Below, piece by piece: positions 1-6,476 of a stretch of DNA of 64,000 nucleotides. The position numbers and the translations under genes are program-made. The stretch lies in the NCBI GenBank assembly GCA_041649295.1, contig JBAZNI010000002.1, positions 1-64,000 of the forward strand, read 5' to 3'. The notes under the pieces were generated by a model that saw only the letters and a program-made list of their open reading frames with translations, made no database searches and had not been told where the DNA came from. How positions within the stretch are numbered: position 1 is the first letter of the stretch; each line of letters opens with the position of its first letter. The DNA comes from JACPLR01 sp041649295. Lineage in GTDB: Archaea > Nanobdellota > Nanobdellia > Pacearchaeales > GW2011-AR1.

Positions 1-388
1 ATCTGCCTGCTAATGGTTCAGTTAATTGATAAACATTTGCTTTAGCTCTAAAACAAACTCCTGTGTCTGCATAACAACCTCTTAAAAAATCTTGTTCTGG
101 ATTTTCTGTTAATGCACTTCCAATATCTGCCATTGTTGCAAGTCTTAATGTTTTAGGAAGAACTTCTTGTAAAAGTATATTTGCAAAAGCATTGCTTCCT
201 GTTAAATCTCCTTCTGAATTTTCTCCAAGAACATCTAAAGAAGCCCTAACTCTATCTCTGTAATATGCAGGCGTATCTTCTATGTATTTTTCAGCTTCTT
301 CTTTGTAAGCTGGCAAAACTTCGCTTGCAGATAAAGTTCTGACTCTTGGAATATTTATTGGAATCATTGGTGCTGATTTAATTGCCAT
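1..388 (-). CDS. Unknown protein, 3' part beyond window edge
   Basis: An open frame runs leftwards off the window edge from an ATG at 388, giving 129 codons without a stop. The N-terminus is soluble, begins MAIKSAPMIPINIPRVRTLS, and shows no signal peptide or recognisable motif; two Cys lie near codons 108-113. A TATA-like TTTATAAATA lies roughly 30 bases upstream of the ATG, consistent with a leaderless start and a promoter region shared with the divergent secY. I do not recognise the family. The coding call rests on the length of the open frame, codon use like the neighbours and the well-placed promoter. Confidence 0.6.
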   Translation of the reverse strand, partial: MAIKSAPMIPINIPRVRTLSASEVLPAYKEEAEKYIEDTPAYYRDRVRASLDVLGENSEGDLTGSNAFANILLQEVLPKTLRLATMADIGSALTENPEQDFLRGCYADTGVCFRAKANVYQLTEPLAGR

Positions 389-506
389 AGTTTTGTTAAA
401 AAAGAGGTATTTATAAATGTTTGTATATGTAGCCCCTTTGCAGTTAAGATATTTAAAATAAGTTTTGTGTCGGAAGTTTTTTAAATGTAATTTCGCATCC
501 ATAAAG

Positions 507-1940
507 ATGCCAATAAAAACAATATTTCAATACTTGCCAGAGGTTGAACCTCCAGCTGAAAAAAAACTGAGTTTTAATATTAAGGCTAAATGGACAATTA
601 TAATTTTAGTTGCATTCTTTGTTCTTGCAAATATCCCCCTTTACGGATTATCTGGAAATGCTCTTGCAAGATTTGAAACTCTTGCAGTTATTCTTGGAAC
701 AGATTTTGGAAGTGTAATCTCTCTTGGAATTGGGCCTATTGTAATGGCATCAATTATCCTGCAGTTATTAGTTGGAAGCCAAATACTTAAAATTGACACT
801 AAAACTGCTGAAGGAAAAAAATTCTTTCAGGGACTGCAAAAAATACTTGTATATTTCTTTATAATTTTTGAAGCAAGTGTTTATGTTTTAATGCAGGGGC
901 TGGCTCCTGATATTTCTTTAGGGGTTTACGGACCGGTTATACTTATTGTTCAATTATGCCTAGGAGGACTTGCAATTTATATGATGGATGAAATCTCTTC
1001 TAAATGGGGATTTGGTTCTGGTGTTTCTTTGTTTATTGCAGCAGGGGTCAGTTGGAGAGTATTCACGAGCTTATTCCAATTTATAGGAACTCAGGGAACC
1101 TTTGAACCAACAGGAAGGATTTTAGTCTTAGTAAGTTCAATTATCTCGGGCAATCAGGCAGGGGCATTTTCTGCTGTTGCAGCAATAATTGTTACAATAA
1201 TTATATTTTTAATAATTGTATGGGCACAGTCACTTAAAGTTGAAATTCCATTATCATATGATAGAATAAGAGGTTATGGAATAAAATGGCCTCTTGCGTT
1301 TTTTTATACTTCAGTTATGCCGGTAATTTTAGTATCAGCACTTGCAGCAAATATTCAGTTAGGTGCAGGTATTTTAGATAATGCTGCACAGCCATGCATA
1401 TTAAATGGGGTTGATTCTATTGACTGCACAGGAATGGCTAAATTCTCGTATAAACTTGGATTTTTAGGAAGATTTTCAGGAAATACCCCTATTTCAGGTT
1501 TTGCTTTCTGGATTTCAGGGGTTAATTTGCTGGAAGCAATTACTATTGGAGGGTTTAACAGCAAGATGCCTTTTCAGGTTTTAATTCACATATTATTTTA
1601 TGTTGCGCTTAGTGTAATTTTTGCAATTTTTTGGATGAAAACTTCTGGTATGGATGCTCAAAGTCAGGCAAAAAATATAATGTCATCTGGACTGACAATA
1701 CCTGGTTTTAGAAAAGATGAAAGGATTTTAGAAACAGTTCTTAATCGGTATATATTGCCCCTTACAATTATGGGAGGTGCTGCAATTGGACTAGTTGCTG
1801 CTATATCTAATGTAGTCGGAACCTTGGTTGGCGGAACAGCTATACTTTTAGTAATTATGATTATGTATCAGTTCTATCAAAATATTGCACAACAGCATGC
1901 AGTTGATATGCATCCTGCACTTAGGAAGATTATAAAATAG
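507..1940 (+). CDS. secY: Preprotein translocase subunit SecY
   Basis: Core channel of the Sec translocon in the cytoplasmic membrane. The 477-residue protein has about ten hydrophobic segments. The start MPIKTIFQYLPEVEPPAEKK is the usual archaeal SecY N-terminus, so I chose the ATG at 507 over an in-frame TTG at 465. The plug/TM2 signature is present (FGSVISLGIGPIVMASIILQ, about residues 70-90), as is the cytoplasmic loop with SYDRIRGYGIKWPL before TM7. Length matches archaeal SecY (about 450-490). EMC3-like insertase follows on the same strand, and SecD/SecF are encoded at 56.5-58.9 kb. Identification is firm. Confidence 0.97.
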   Translation: MPIKTIFQYLPEVEPPAEKKLSFNIKAKWTIIILVAFFVLANIPLYGLSGNALARFETLAVILGTDFGSVISLGIGPIVMASIILQLLVGSQILKIDTKTAEGKKFFQGLQKILVYFFIIFEASVYVLMQGLAPDISLGVYGPVILIVQLCLGGLAIYMMDEISSKWGFGSGVSLFIAAGVSWRVFTSLFQFIGTQGTFEPTGRILVLVSSIISGNQAGAFSAVAAIIVTIIIFLIIVWAQSLKVEIPLSYDRIRGYGIKWPLAFFYTSVMPVILVSALAANIQLGAGILDNAAQPCILNGVDSIDCTGMAKFSYKLGFLGRFSGNTPISGFAFWISGVNLLEAITIGGFNSKMPFQVLIHILFYVALSVIFAIFWMKTSGMDAQSQAKNIMSSGLTIPGFRKDERILETVLNRYILPLTIMGGAAIGLVAAISNVVGTLVGGTAILLVIMIMYQFYQNIAQQHAVDMHPALRKIIK

Positions 1941-2122
1941 TGAGAAACAGGAATATTCATTTTTTATTAGGCTATATAGAATAAATATATGAGCAAATTC
2001 GCTACTTTAAACTAAGCAGAACAATGAACATTACGTTCGATACATTAAAGTATAAATAAGTTTAATCGCTTGATTATTATATTAACCACCACATTTAAAA
2101 ACATTCTGTATCTTTTAGTAAT

Positions 2123-2662
2123 ATGGATAAAAAAGGGAGCTTTAAGCCAGTAGTCATCATAATGATTATATCTTTGTTAATTGCATCACTATGGGATAAA
2201 TGGCTGGTTATTAAGAACACAGCACATTCAATTTTAAACCCTACAGCTGGGGCATTATTGAATTGGGATGTTACTTGGGGAATGATAATAATTATATTTG
2301 GCATTTCTATTATTATGACACTTGCCCAAAAATATGGGACAGACCAAAAAACAATTAAGGAAATAAAAGATGAACAAAAAAGAATTCAGAAAGAAATGAA
2401 AGAAGTTAAGAATAATCCTGAAAAAGTAATGGAGTTTCAGAAAGAACTTATGCCTCTTACAATGGAGTTAATGAAGCACAGTATGAGGCCGATAGTATAT
2501 ACAGGAATTCCAATTATACTTTTCTTCAGGTGGTTTAGCGACTATTTTGCTGTTTTTGAGACACCTGTTAAATTCCTTGGAATTTTCAGCTGGTTCTGGT
2601 TTTACCTTATTGGAAGCATAATCTTCAGCACTATACTAAGAAAGATATTTAAAGTACATTAA
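2123..2662 (+). CDS. EMC3/TMCO1-family (DUF106) membrane protein insertase
   Basis: A 179-residue membrane protein of the archaeal DUF106/EMC3 group, the Oxa1/YidC superfamily branch that helps insert membrane proteins. Hydrophobic segments lie at about residues 9-28, 50-68, 120-140 and 150-172. Between TM2 and TM3 sits a charged helical hairpin (KEIKDEQKRIQKEMKEVKNN), the coiled coil typical of the family, followed by a hydrophobic, Met-rich stretch. In many archaea this gene lies just downstream of secY, as here. It is followed 12 bases later by prefoldin alpha, so the two are probably cotranscribed. Confidence 0.9.
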   Translation: MDKKGSFKPVVIIMIISLLIASLWDKWLVIKNTAHSILNPTAGALLNWDVTWGMIIIIFGISIIMTLAQKYGTDQKTIKEIKDEQKRIQKEMKEVKNNPEKVMEFQKELMPLTMELMKHSMRPIVYTGIPIILFFRWFSDYFAVFETPVKFLGIFSWFWFYLIGSIIFSTILRKIFKVH

Positions 2663-2674
2663 TTCTTTCAGAAT

Positions 2675-3103
2675 ATGGACGAAAAACAACAATACCTTAT
2701 GCAATTGCAAATGTTAGAGCATCAGGCAAATGAAGCTGGGGAACAGCTAAAAATAATTGACCAGCAGGTTAAAGAACTGAATGCTTTAAAAGAGGGGCTA
2801 ACTGGAATTAATGAAACAAAAGAATCAGAAATGTTTGCTGAAATTGGAAAGGGGGTATATATTAAAACACAGTTAAAAGATAAAGAATTTCTAATCGATG
2901 CTGGTTCAAAAATATTTGTTCCAAAATCTTATGGAGAAGTTCAAAAAATAATTAATGAGCAAATAGGAAAGTTTGAAGATTTAAGAAAGGAAATAGGCAA
3001 TAAAGTGGAGCTTATTAATTCAGAGCTTAATAAAATAGTAAATCGAGCAAATCACCTCGAGAATAATTGTGAAGAAAAAAAGAGTGTGAAGAAGAAAAGA
3101 TAA
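2675..3103 (+). CDS. pfdA: Prefoldin subunit alpha
   Basis: Cytosolic chaperone subunit that forms a hexamer with prefoldin beta and hands unfolded proteins to the thermosome. The 142-residue protein has the expected pattern: an N-terminal coiled coil (about residues 1-45), a central beta-hairpin region containing EIGKGVYIKTQLKD (about 62-75) and a C-terminal coiled coil (about 90-135) ending in a basic tail. Length is typical. The gene lies 12 bases after the EMC3-like gene and ends at a hairpin followed by T residues. Confidence 0.93.
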   Translation: MDEKQQYLMQLQMLEHQANEAGEQLKIIDQQVKELNALKEGLTGINETKESEMFAEIGKGVYIKTQLKDKEFLIDAGSKIFVPKSYGEVQKIINEQIGKFEDLRKEIGNKVELINSELNKIVNRANHLENNCEEKKSVKKKR

Positions 3104-3131
3104 ATGCTATTAAAATAGCATTTTGTTTTTT
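3102..3131 (+). terminator. Hairpin plus T-tract after prefoldin alpha
   Basis: The arms AAATGCTATT (3102-3111) and AATAGCATTT (3114-3123) are perfect inverted repeats with a two-base centre, realistically nine pairs and a four-base loop. They overlap the stop codon and are followed by TGTTTTTT. The next gene converges from the right, so a terminator between them fits. Archaeal termination usually needs only the T-tract, so the role of the hairpin is inferred. Confidence 0.6.
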
Positions 3132-3188
3132 GCACCATATGCTAAGCATTTATAATTCAGGTATAATACTTAATTATCTAAAAATAAA

Positions 3189-4034
3189 CTAATACATAAG
3201 ACTCTTTCTCGCCTTCCTTACAAATTTTTTAGGGCGATAAATCCCTAAATCCGAAACAATTCTTTTTATGAATTTTCTGTTTATCCTCTCAAATGCAGGA
3301 TTTTTTATTTTTACAGTTCTAGGAGCATTATCCCATACTTCGCCATAATTTCTCTGCTCTAATTCTAGTTGTTTTCTGCTGAATTTCCACGAATCTGCAA
3401 TAATATAAACAGGGATTTTATTTGATTTTGCTATTTGTGCAAACATTTCACTTCCAACTTTGTTAATTACATCTCCGTTTGAAAGAATTGCATCTGCACC
3501 TAAAAAAACCTTTGAAACTTTTTTAGTGCCCTGCTCTTTTGAAAGGGCAATTGAACCAGCTGAATCTGGAAACATTGTTACTTTTATCTTAGCTTTGTTT
3601 AATTCAATTGCAGTTTTTTTGCCCTGGAATAAAGGACGAGTTTCTGTATTATATACCTCAAATCTTTTTCCATGTTTTTTGGCATAGATTAAACTTTTAA
3701 CAACATTTGTAGAATGACAGTGAGTGAATATTATATCTCTGTTTTTTATTAATTTAAACACATTCAAGTTTATATTTTCCTGCGCATTTTCTAAATGCTC
3801 TAAAATTTCATCCTTGGTTTTTCCTTGTTTTAGCATATTTAAAATATTATGCAACATTGGTTCTGTCGGACGCAAACTTTCTAATTTATTAATTGTAGAA
3901 ACTCTTGGAACAAGAGAATATGCGCGAACAGCAGCTTTTGCAATATTAGTAGCTCCCTGAATTTTTATGCTCTTAATATCTCTATAAATTTTTTCAAGTT
4001 CGTGCTCTTTTTTCATTTTAGTACTAATCATCAA
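3189..4034 (-). CDS. Ribose-1,5-bisphosphate isomerase / eIF2B-alpha-like protein
   Basis: Member of the IF-2B/R15P isomerase/MtnA superfamily. In archaea, R15P isomerase converts ribose 1,5-bisphosphate to ribulose 1,5-bisphosphate in the AMP salvage route that feeds form III RuBisCO. The 281-residue protein has an N-terminal helical part with QGATNIAKAA (26-35), then the C-terminal Rossmann-like domain. The Cys in FTHCHS (C106) and the Asp in FLGADAILSNGDV (D181) correspond to the conserved catalytic Cys/Asp pair, which favours an isomerase over a pure eIF2B subunit. AMP phosphorylase and RuBisCO are not in the window. An alternative start is Met7. Confidence 0.8.
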   Translation of the reverse strand: MMISTKMKKEHELEKIYRDIKSIKIQGATNIAKAAVRAYSLVPRVSTINKLESLRPTEPMLHNILNMLKQGKTKDEILEHLENAQENINLNVFKLIKNRDIIFTHCHSTNVVKSLIYAKKHGKRFEVYNTETRPLFQGKKTAIELNKAKIKVTMFPDSAGSIALSKEQGTKKVSKVFLGADAILSNGDVINKVGSEMFAQIAKSNKIPVYIIADSWKFSRKQLELEQRNYGEVWDNAPRTVKIKNPAFERINRKFIKRIVSDLGIYRPKKFVRKARKSLMY

Positions 4035-4071
4035 GAGTATAAAAAACTATCTTGAGAAAACAAAACCCCAT

Positions 4072-4257
4072 TTATTTTTCTATAAGCTTTTTCTTTTTTT
4101 CAATTTCTTGTTCTTTAGATCTTATTTCTTTTATATAATATCTAAAAAGATATTCATTGTCTTGATCTTTTGCATCTTGTTTCTTTTGTTCATGGAGCTT
4201 GATCTGTTTTTATAATGATGCCCTTCCTTTCTTTAACCCCTTCTTCCTATTTACCAT
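4072..4257 (-). pseudogene. Small coiled-coil ORF broken by an in-frame TAA
   Basis: Read on the minus strand from ATG at 4257, the frame begins MVNRKKGLKKGRASL, meets TAA as codon 16, then continues open for 45 lysine/glutamate-rich codons ending KEQEIEKKKKLIEK before TAA at 4072. The second part has strong coiled-coil character but no usable start codon of its own. It overlaps the end of the upstream reading frame by 11 bases, as in a translationally coupled pair. I interpret it as a gene killed by a nonsense mutation; the protein family is unknown. Confidence 0.35.
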
Positions 4258-4438
4258 ATTTTTTTACTTCCCTTTCTAATAAATTTAATAATTTTTCTGC
4301 TGTCGAAATTTTTATTCTAATTTTAGTGTTGATCCTTTTATTTTCCCTTATGTCTTGGTAAATAGTATAAAGTTCTTCGACATCTTCTTGAATTTCATAT
4401 TTTAATATCTCTATTGATTAAGTTCTGCTCTTTTTCAT
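4247..4438 (-). pseudogene. Small helical ORF broken by an in-frame TAA
   Basis: From ATG at 4438 the minus-strand frame reads six codons (MKKSRT), a TAA, and then 56 open codons rich in Glu, Lys and Ile (for example QEDVEELYTIYQDIRENKR) ending at TAG 4247. No other ATG, GTG or TTG start exists after the internal stop. With the overlapping frame downstream it forms a two-gene unit in which both members carry one early stop. Probably a decayed pair, possibly a former toxin-antitoxin or plasmid gene pair, but nothing identifies the family. Together the two fill most of the 555-base gap between annotated neighbours. Confidence 0.35.
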
Positions 4439-4532
4439 GTTAATATGCTCAAGAACCAGACAGCAAACACGCTATATAATCTGGTGCGTGGTTCTTAACA
4501 ATAGTCAATTAAACATCAAAAACACCGCCAAA

Positions 4533-4604
4533 AAGTATATATACATTTAATTTCTTTAACCTTATGTGTTTAGTTAACAATAATATTGAATGAAAGGGGG
4601 TAAA
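4533..4604 (+). promoter_or_regulatory. TATA box, 5' leader and strong Shine-Dalgarno of the dockerin-like gene
   Basis: AAGTATATATACAT (about 4533-4546) is a TATA-like element. The leader then runs TTCTTTAACC...TTGAATGAAAGGGGGT. The GGGGGT (4596-4601) can pair with the CCUCC of 16S rRNA and lies three bases before the ATG at 4605, so I treat it as the ribosome binding site rather than as codons of a protein starting at 4590. The same leader precedes the secreted-protein gene at 31338, although most genes here look leaderless. Confidence 0.55.
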
Positions 4605-5330
4605 ATGGTAAAAAACAAAAAACAAAAAAGGTTGATAATTATCATAGCAGTTATTGTTATCTTGATTTTAGCCGGACTGTATCTTGCACTTAAAAATTAC
4701 CCTAGTTTGTCCCCATGGACGATTAATATCCCATCTGGCCAGAGTGCAACTTTAAACCTTTATCAAATGCAAACTGGTTCAGTTGAAATTGGAGGCGATA
4801 TAGCTTTTGAAGTATTTCCTCTGGAAATAAATGTATATGACAGAAGAGCAAAGTTTGTTGTAACAAATATTTTAACTGATAAAAGTGAAATACTTTGGAT
4901 AACTGTGGGTGAAGAAAAAGAAATTACTGCTGAAATTGTTCCAGTAAAAATCAAGTTGAACAACCTTGAAAGATGGGCTATACCTTTATTAAAAAAGAGG
5001 GCTACGATAACTATTAGTGAGCTTGTAATTCCTGAAACCTGTGGCAATGGTTTTTGTCAGGGAGAAGAGACAAAAAAGAATTGCAATAAAGATTGCAGGT
5101 GCCATACTACTACTAAAATAGGGGATTTAAACCAGGATAATGTGGGATTTGAAGGTTTTGCAATAGATGTGGCAATAATTGGAGCACTTGTAGAAGACAG
5201 GGTAACAATAAAACAATACCCTTGTGGAGATGTAAATAATGATGGGAAGTTTGATGCTTTAGATATTGCTAAATTAGCAGACTTAACATGCAGCATGAAT
5301 GGCAATTGTGGATATTGGCCAATGCAGTAA
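4605..5330 (+). CDS. Secreted/anchored Cys-rich protein with dockerin-like repeats
   Basis: A 241-residue protein with a basic N-terminus and one hydrophobic segment (about residues 9-30), so it is exported and perhaps membrane-anchored. A beta-rich region follows. Then comes a CGNGFCQGEETKKNCNKDC Cys motif of the kind found in DPANN secreted proteins, and two dockerin-like segments: GDLNQDNVGFEGFAIDVAII and the better match GDVNNDGKFDALDIAKLADL, whose Asp/Asn spacing fits a Ca-binding loop. The start at 4605 was chosen because the codons upstream are a Shine-Dalgarno sequence. The gene ends in a long T-rich stretch. Substrate or binding partner is unknown. Confidence 0.75.
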   Translation: MVKNKKQKRLIIIIAVIVILILAGLYLALKNYPSLSPWTINIPSGQSATLNLYQMQTGSVEIGGDIAFEVFPLEINVYDRRAKFVVTNILTDKSEILWITVGEEKEITAEIVPVKIKLNNLERWAIPLLKKRATITISELVIPETCGNGFCQGEETKKNCNKDCRCHTTTKIGDLNQDNVGFEGFAIDVAIIGALVEDRVTIKQYPCGDVNNDGKFDALDIAKLADLTCSMNGNCGYWPMQ

Positions 5331-5438
5331 TTAATTTTAATTTTCTGTTTCTTTTTTATTTTATTTATCATATTTTGTCCTTTCCAGACAGATAATAAAC
5401 TTGATAATGTTTAAAAACGTCTGCATACTACTTATTAA

Positions 5439-6293
5439 ATGTTAGAGATGATAATAAGCCCAAAGAGGTCCAAAAAGAAGCCGTGGGAGCTGTTTTTTGT
5501 AGGTTTAATCTTTGCAAGTGTTTCTATCTTGATGGTTCACTGGATTTTCTCTGGGGATATTGTCCTTTCAAAATATTCAGGAATACTTGTTGTTACTTTT
5601 ACTGTAATGTTCTCAATACCTTATATCTATTATTCAATTAGGTTAGAAGAATCTGAAGACTTAATAATTGAGGACACTATGTCGAGGTTAAAAGAGCATG
5701 GAAAAGCTCTGCATGCTTTTATCTGGCTGTTTATAGGATTTATAGTGGCATTTTCCTTTTGGTATATAATTTTAGGAAGTACTGATAACTACAAAGCACA
5801 GATTGAAACATACTGTTCAATAAACAGCCCTGGAAATTTCGAAGGATGCACTTCCCAGTATGGCGCTTCAAAAGTAAAAACAATGGGGGCATCAATAGAC
5901 CAATCACATTTATTTAAAATCTTTTCAAACAATTTATATGTGCTGATTTTTGCAGTTATATTCTCGCTTATTTTTGGTGCAGGGGGAATTTTTATTTTAG
6001 CTTGGAATGCAAGTGTAATCTCTGCTGCAATGGTGATTTTTGCAAAATCAAATCTTTATACACTTCCAATAAGCTTAGTAAGATATATGATTCATGGAAT
6101 ACCTGAAATTGGAGCTTATTTTGCAGGCACATTGGCAGGAGGGATTATTGGTATATCTATAGTTAAAAAAGAGTTCAAAAGTGAAAAGTTCTGGGATATT
6201 CTTCACGATTCTCTGTCACTTATTATTTTTGGTTTAATTTTGCTGATAATAGCAGCATTTATTGAAGTATATATAACACCGAAATTATTTTAA
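5439..6293 (+). CDS. SpoIIM/DUF95-family integral membrane protein
   Basis: A 284-residue polytopic protein with hydrophobic segments near residues 18-38, 44-64, 88-110, 165-190, 198-215, 222-240 and 255-280. The C-terminal half has the hallmarks of the stage II sporulation protein M family: FGAGGIFILAWNASVISAAM followed by HGIPEIGAYFAGTLAGG. Archaeal members have no role in sporulation; a function in membrane remodelling or transport is only guessed. Met1 or Met4 could be the start. A zinc-ribbon gene begins 22 bases later and AglB follows, so the three may be one transcription unit. Confidence 0.8.
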   Translation: MLEMIISPKRSKKKPWELFFVGLIFASVSILMVHWIFSGDIVLSKYSGILVVTFTVMFSIPYIYYSIRLEESEDLIIEDTMSRLKEHGKALHAFIWLFIGFIVAFSFWYIILGSTDNYKAQIETYCSINSPGNFEGCTSQYGASKVKTMGASIDQSHLFKIFSNNLYVLIFAVIFSLIFGAGGIFILAWNASVISAAMVIFAKSNLYTLPISLVRYMIHGIPEIGAYFAGTLAGGIIGISIVKKEFKSEKFWDILHDSLSLIIFGLILLIIAAFIEVYITPKLF

Positions 6294-6315
6294 ATACATA
6301 AAATAAATTGTAAAC

Positions 6316-6459
6316 ATGGTAAGACTCAGATGCAGGCACTGCAACTATGGATTTGAATCAACAGACCAAAGAATTCAGGTATGTCCAAACTGCGGTGAAA
6401 GAAAATTTGTTTCAAGAGAAAAGAGTGCAGATGAACTGCTAAATGAAGACGATTCTTAA
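6316..6459 (+). CDS. Small zinc-ribbon protein
   Basis: A 47-residue protein with two CxxC knuckles: CRHC (residues 6-9) and CPNC (23-26), spaced as in rubredoxin-like and HVO-type zinc ribbons (MVRLRCRHCNYGFES). The tail is acidic (DELLNEDDS). Such mini-proteins are common in archaea beside membrane-protein and translation genes; most have no known partner. It fits tightly between the SpoIIM-like gene and aglB (17 bases), and its codon use matches theirs. Confidence 0.8.
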   Translation: MVRLRCRHCNYGFESTDQRIQVCPNCGERKFVSREKSADELLNEDDS

Positions 6460-6476
6460 GAACAAATAAATTAAAA

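Noticed and set aside
465..506. TTG-started N-terminal extension of SecY
   Set aside because: The 14 extra residues (MCRKFFKCNFASIK) are unlike any SecY; the usual N-terminus begins at ATG 507.
3460..3960. Plus-strand open frames opposite the R15P isomerase-like gene
   Set aside because: They mirror a strongly conserved protein on the minus strand and have no motif or promoter of their own; the same applies to other antisense frames in the window.
4590..4604. Start at ATG 4590 (MKGGK) for the dockerin-like protein
   Set aside because: These bases contain GGGGGT and align with the non-coding leader of the gene at 31338, where the same ATG runs into TGA after four codons.
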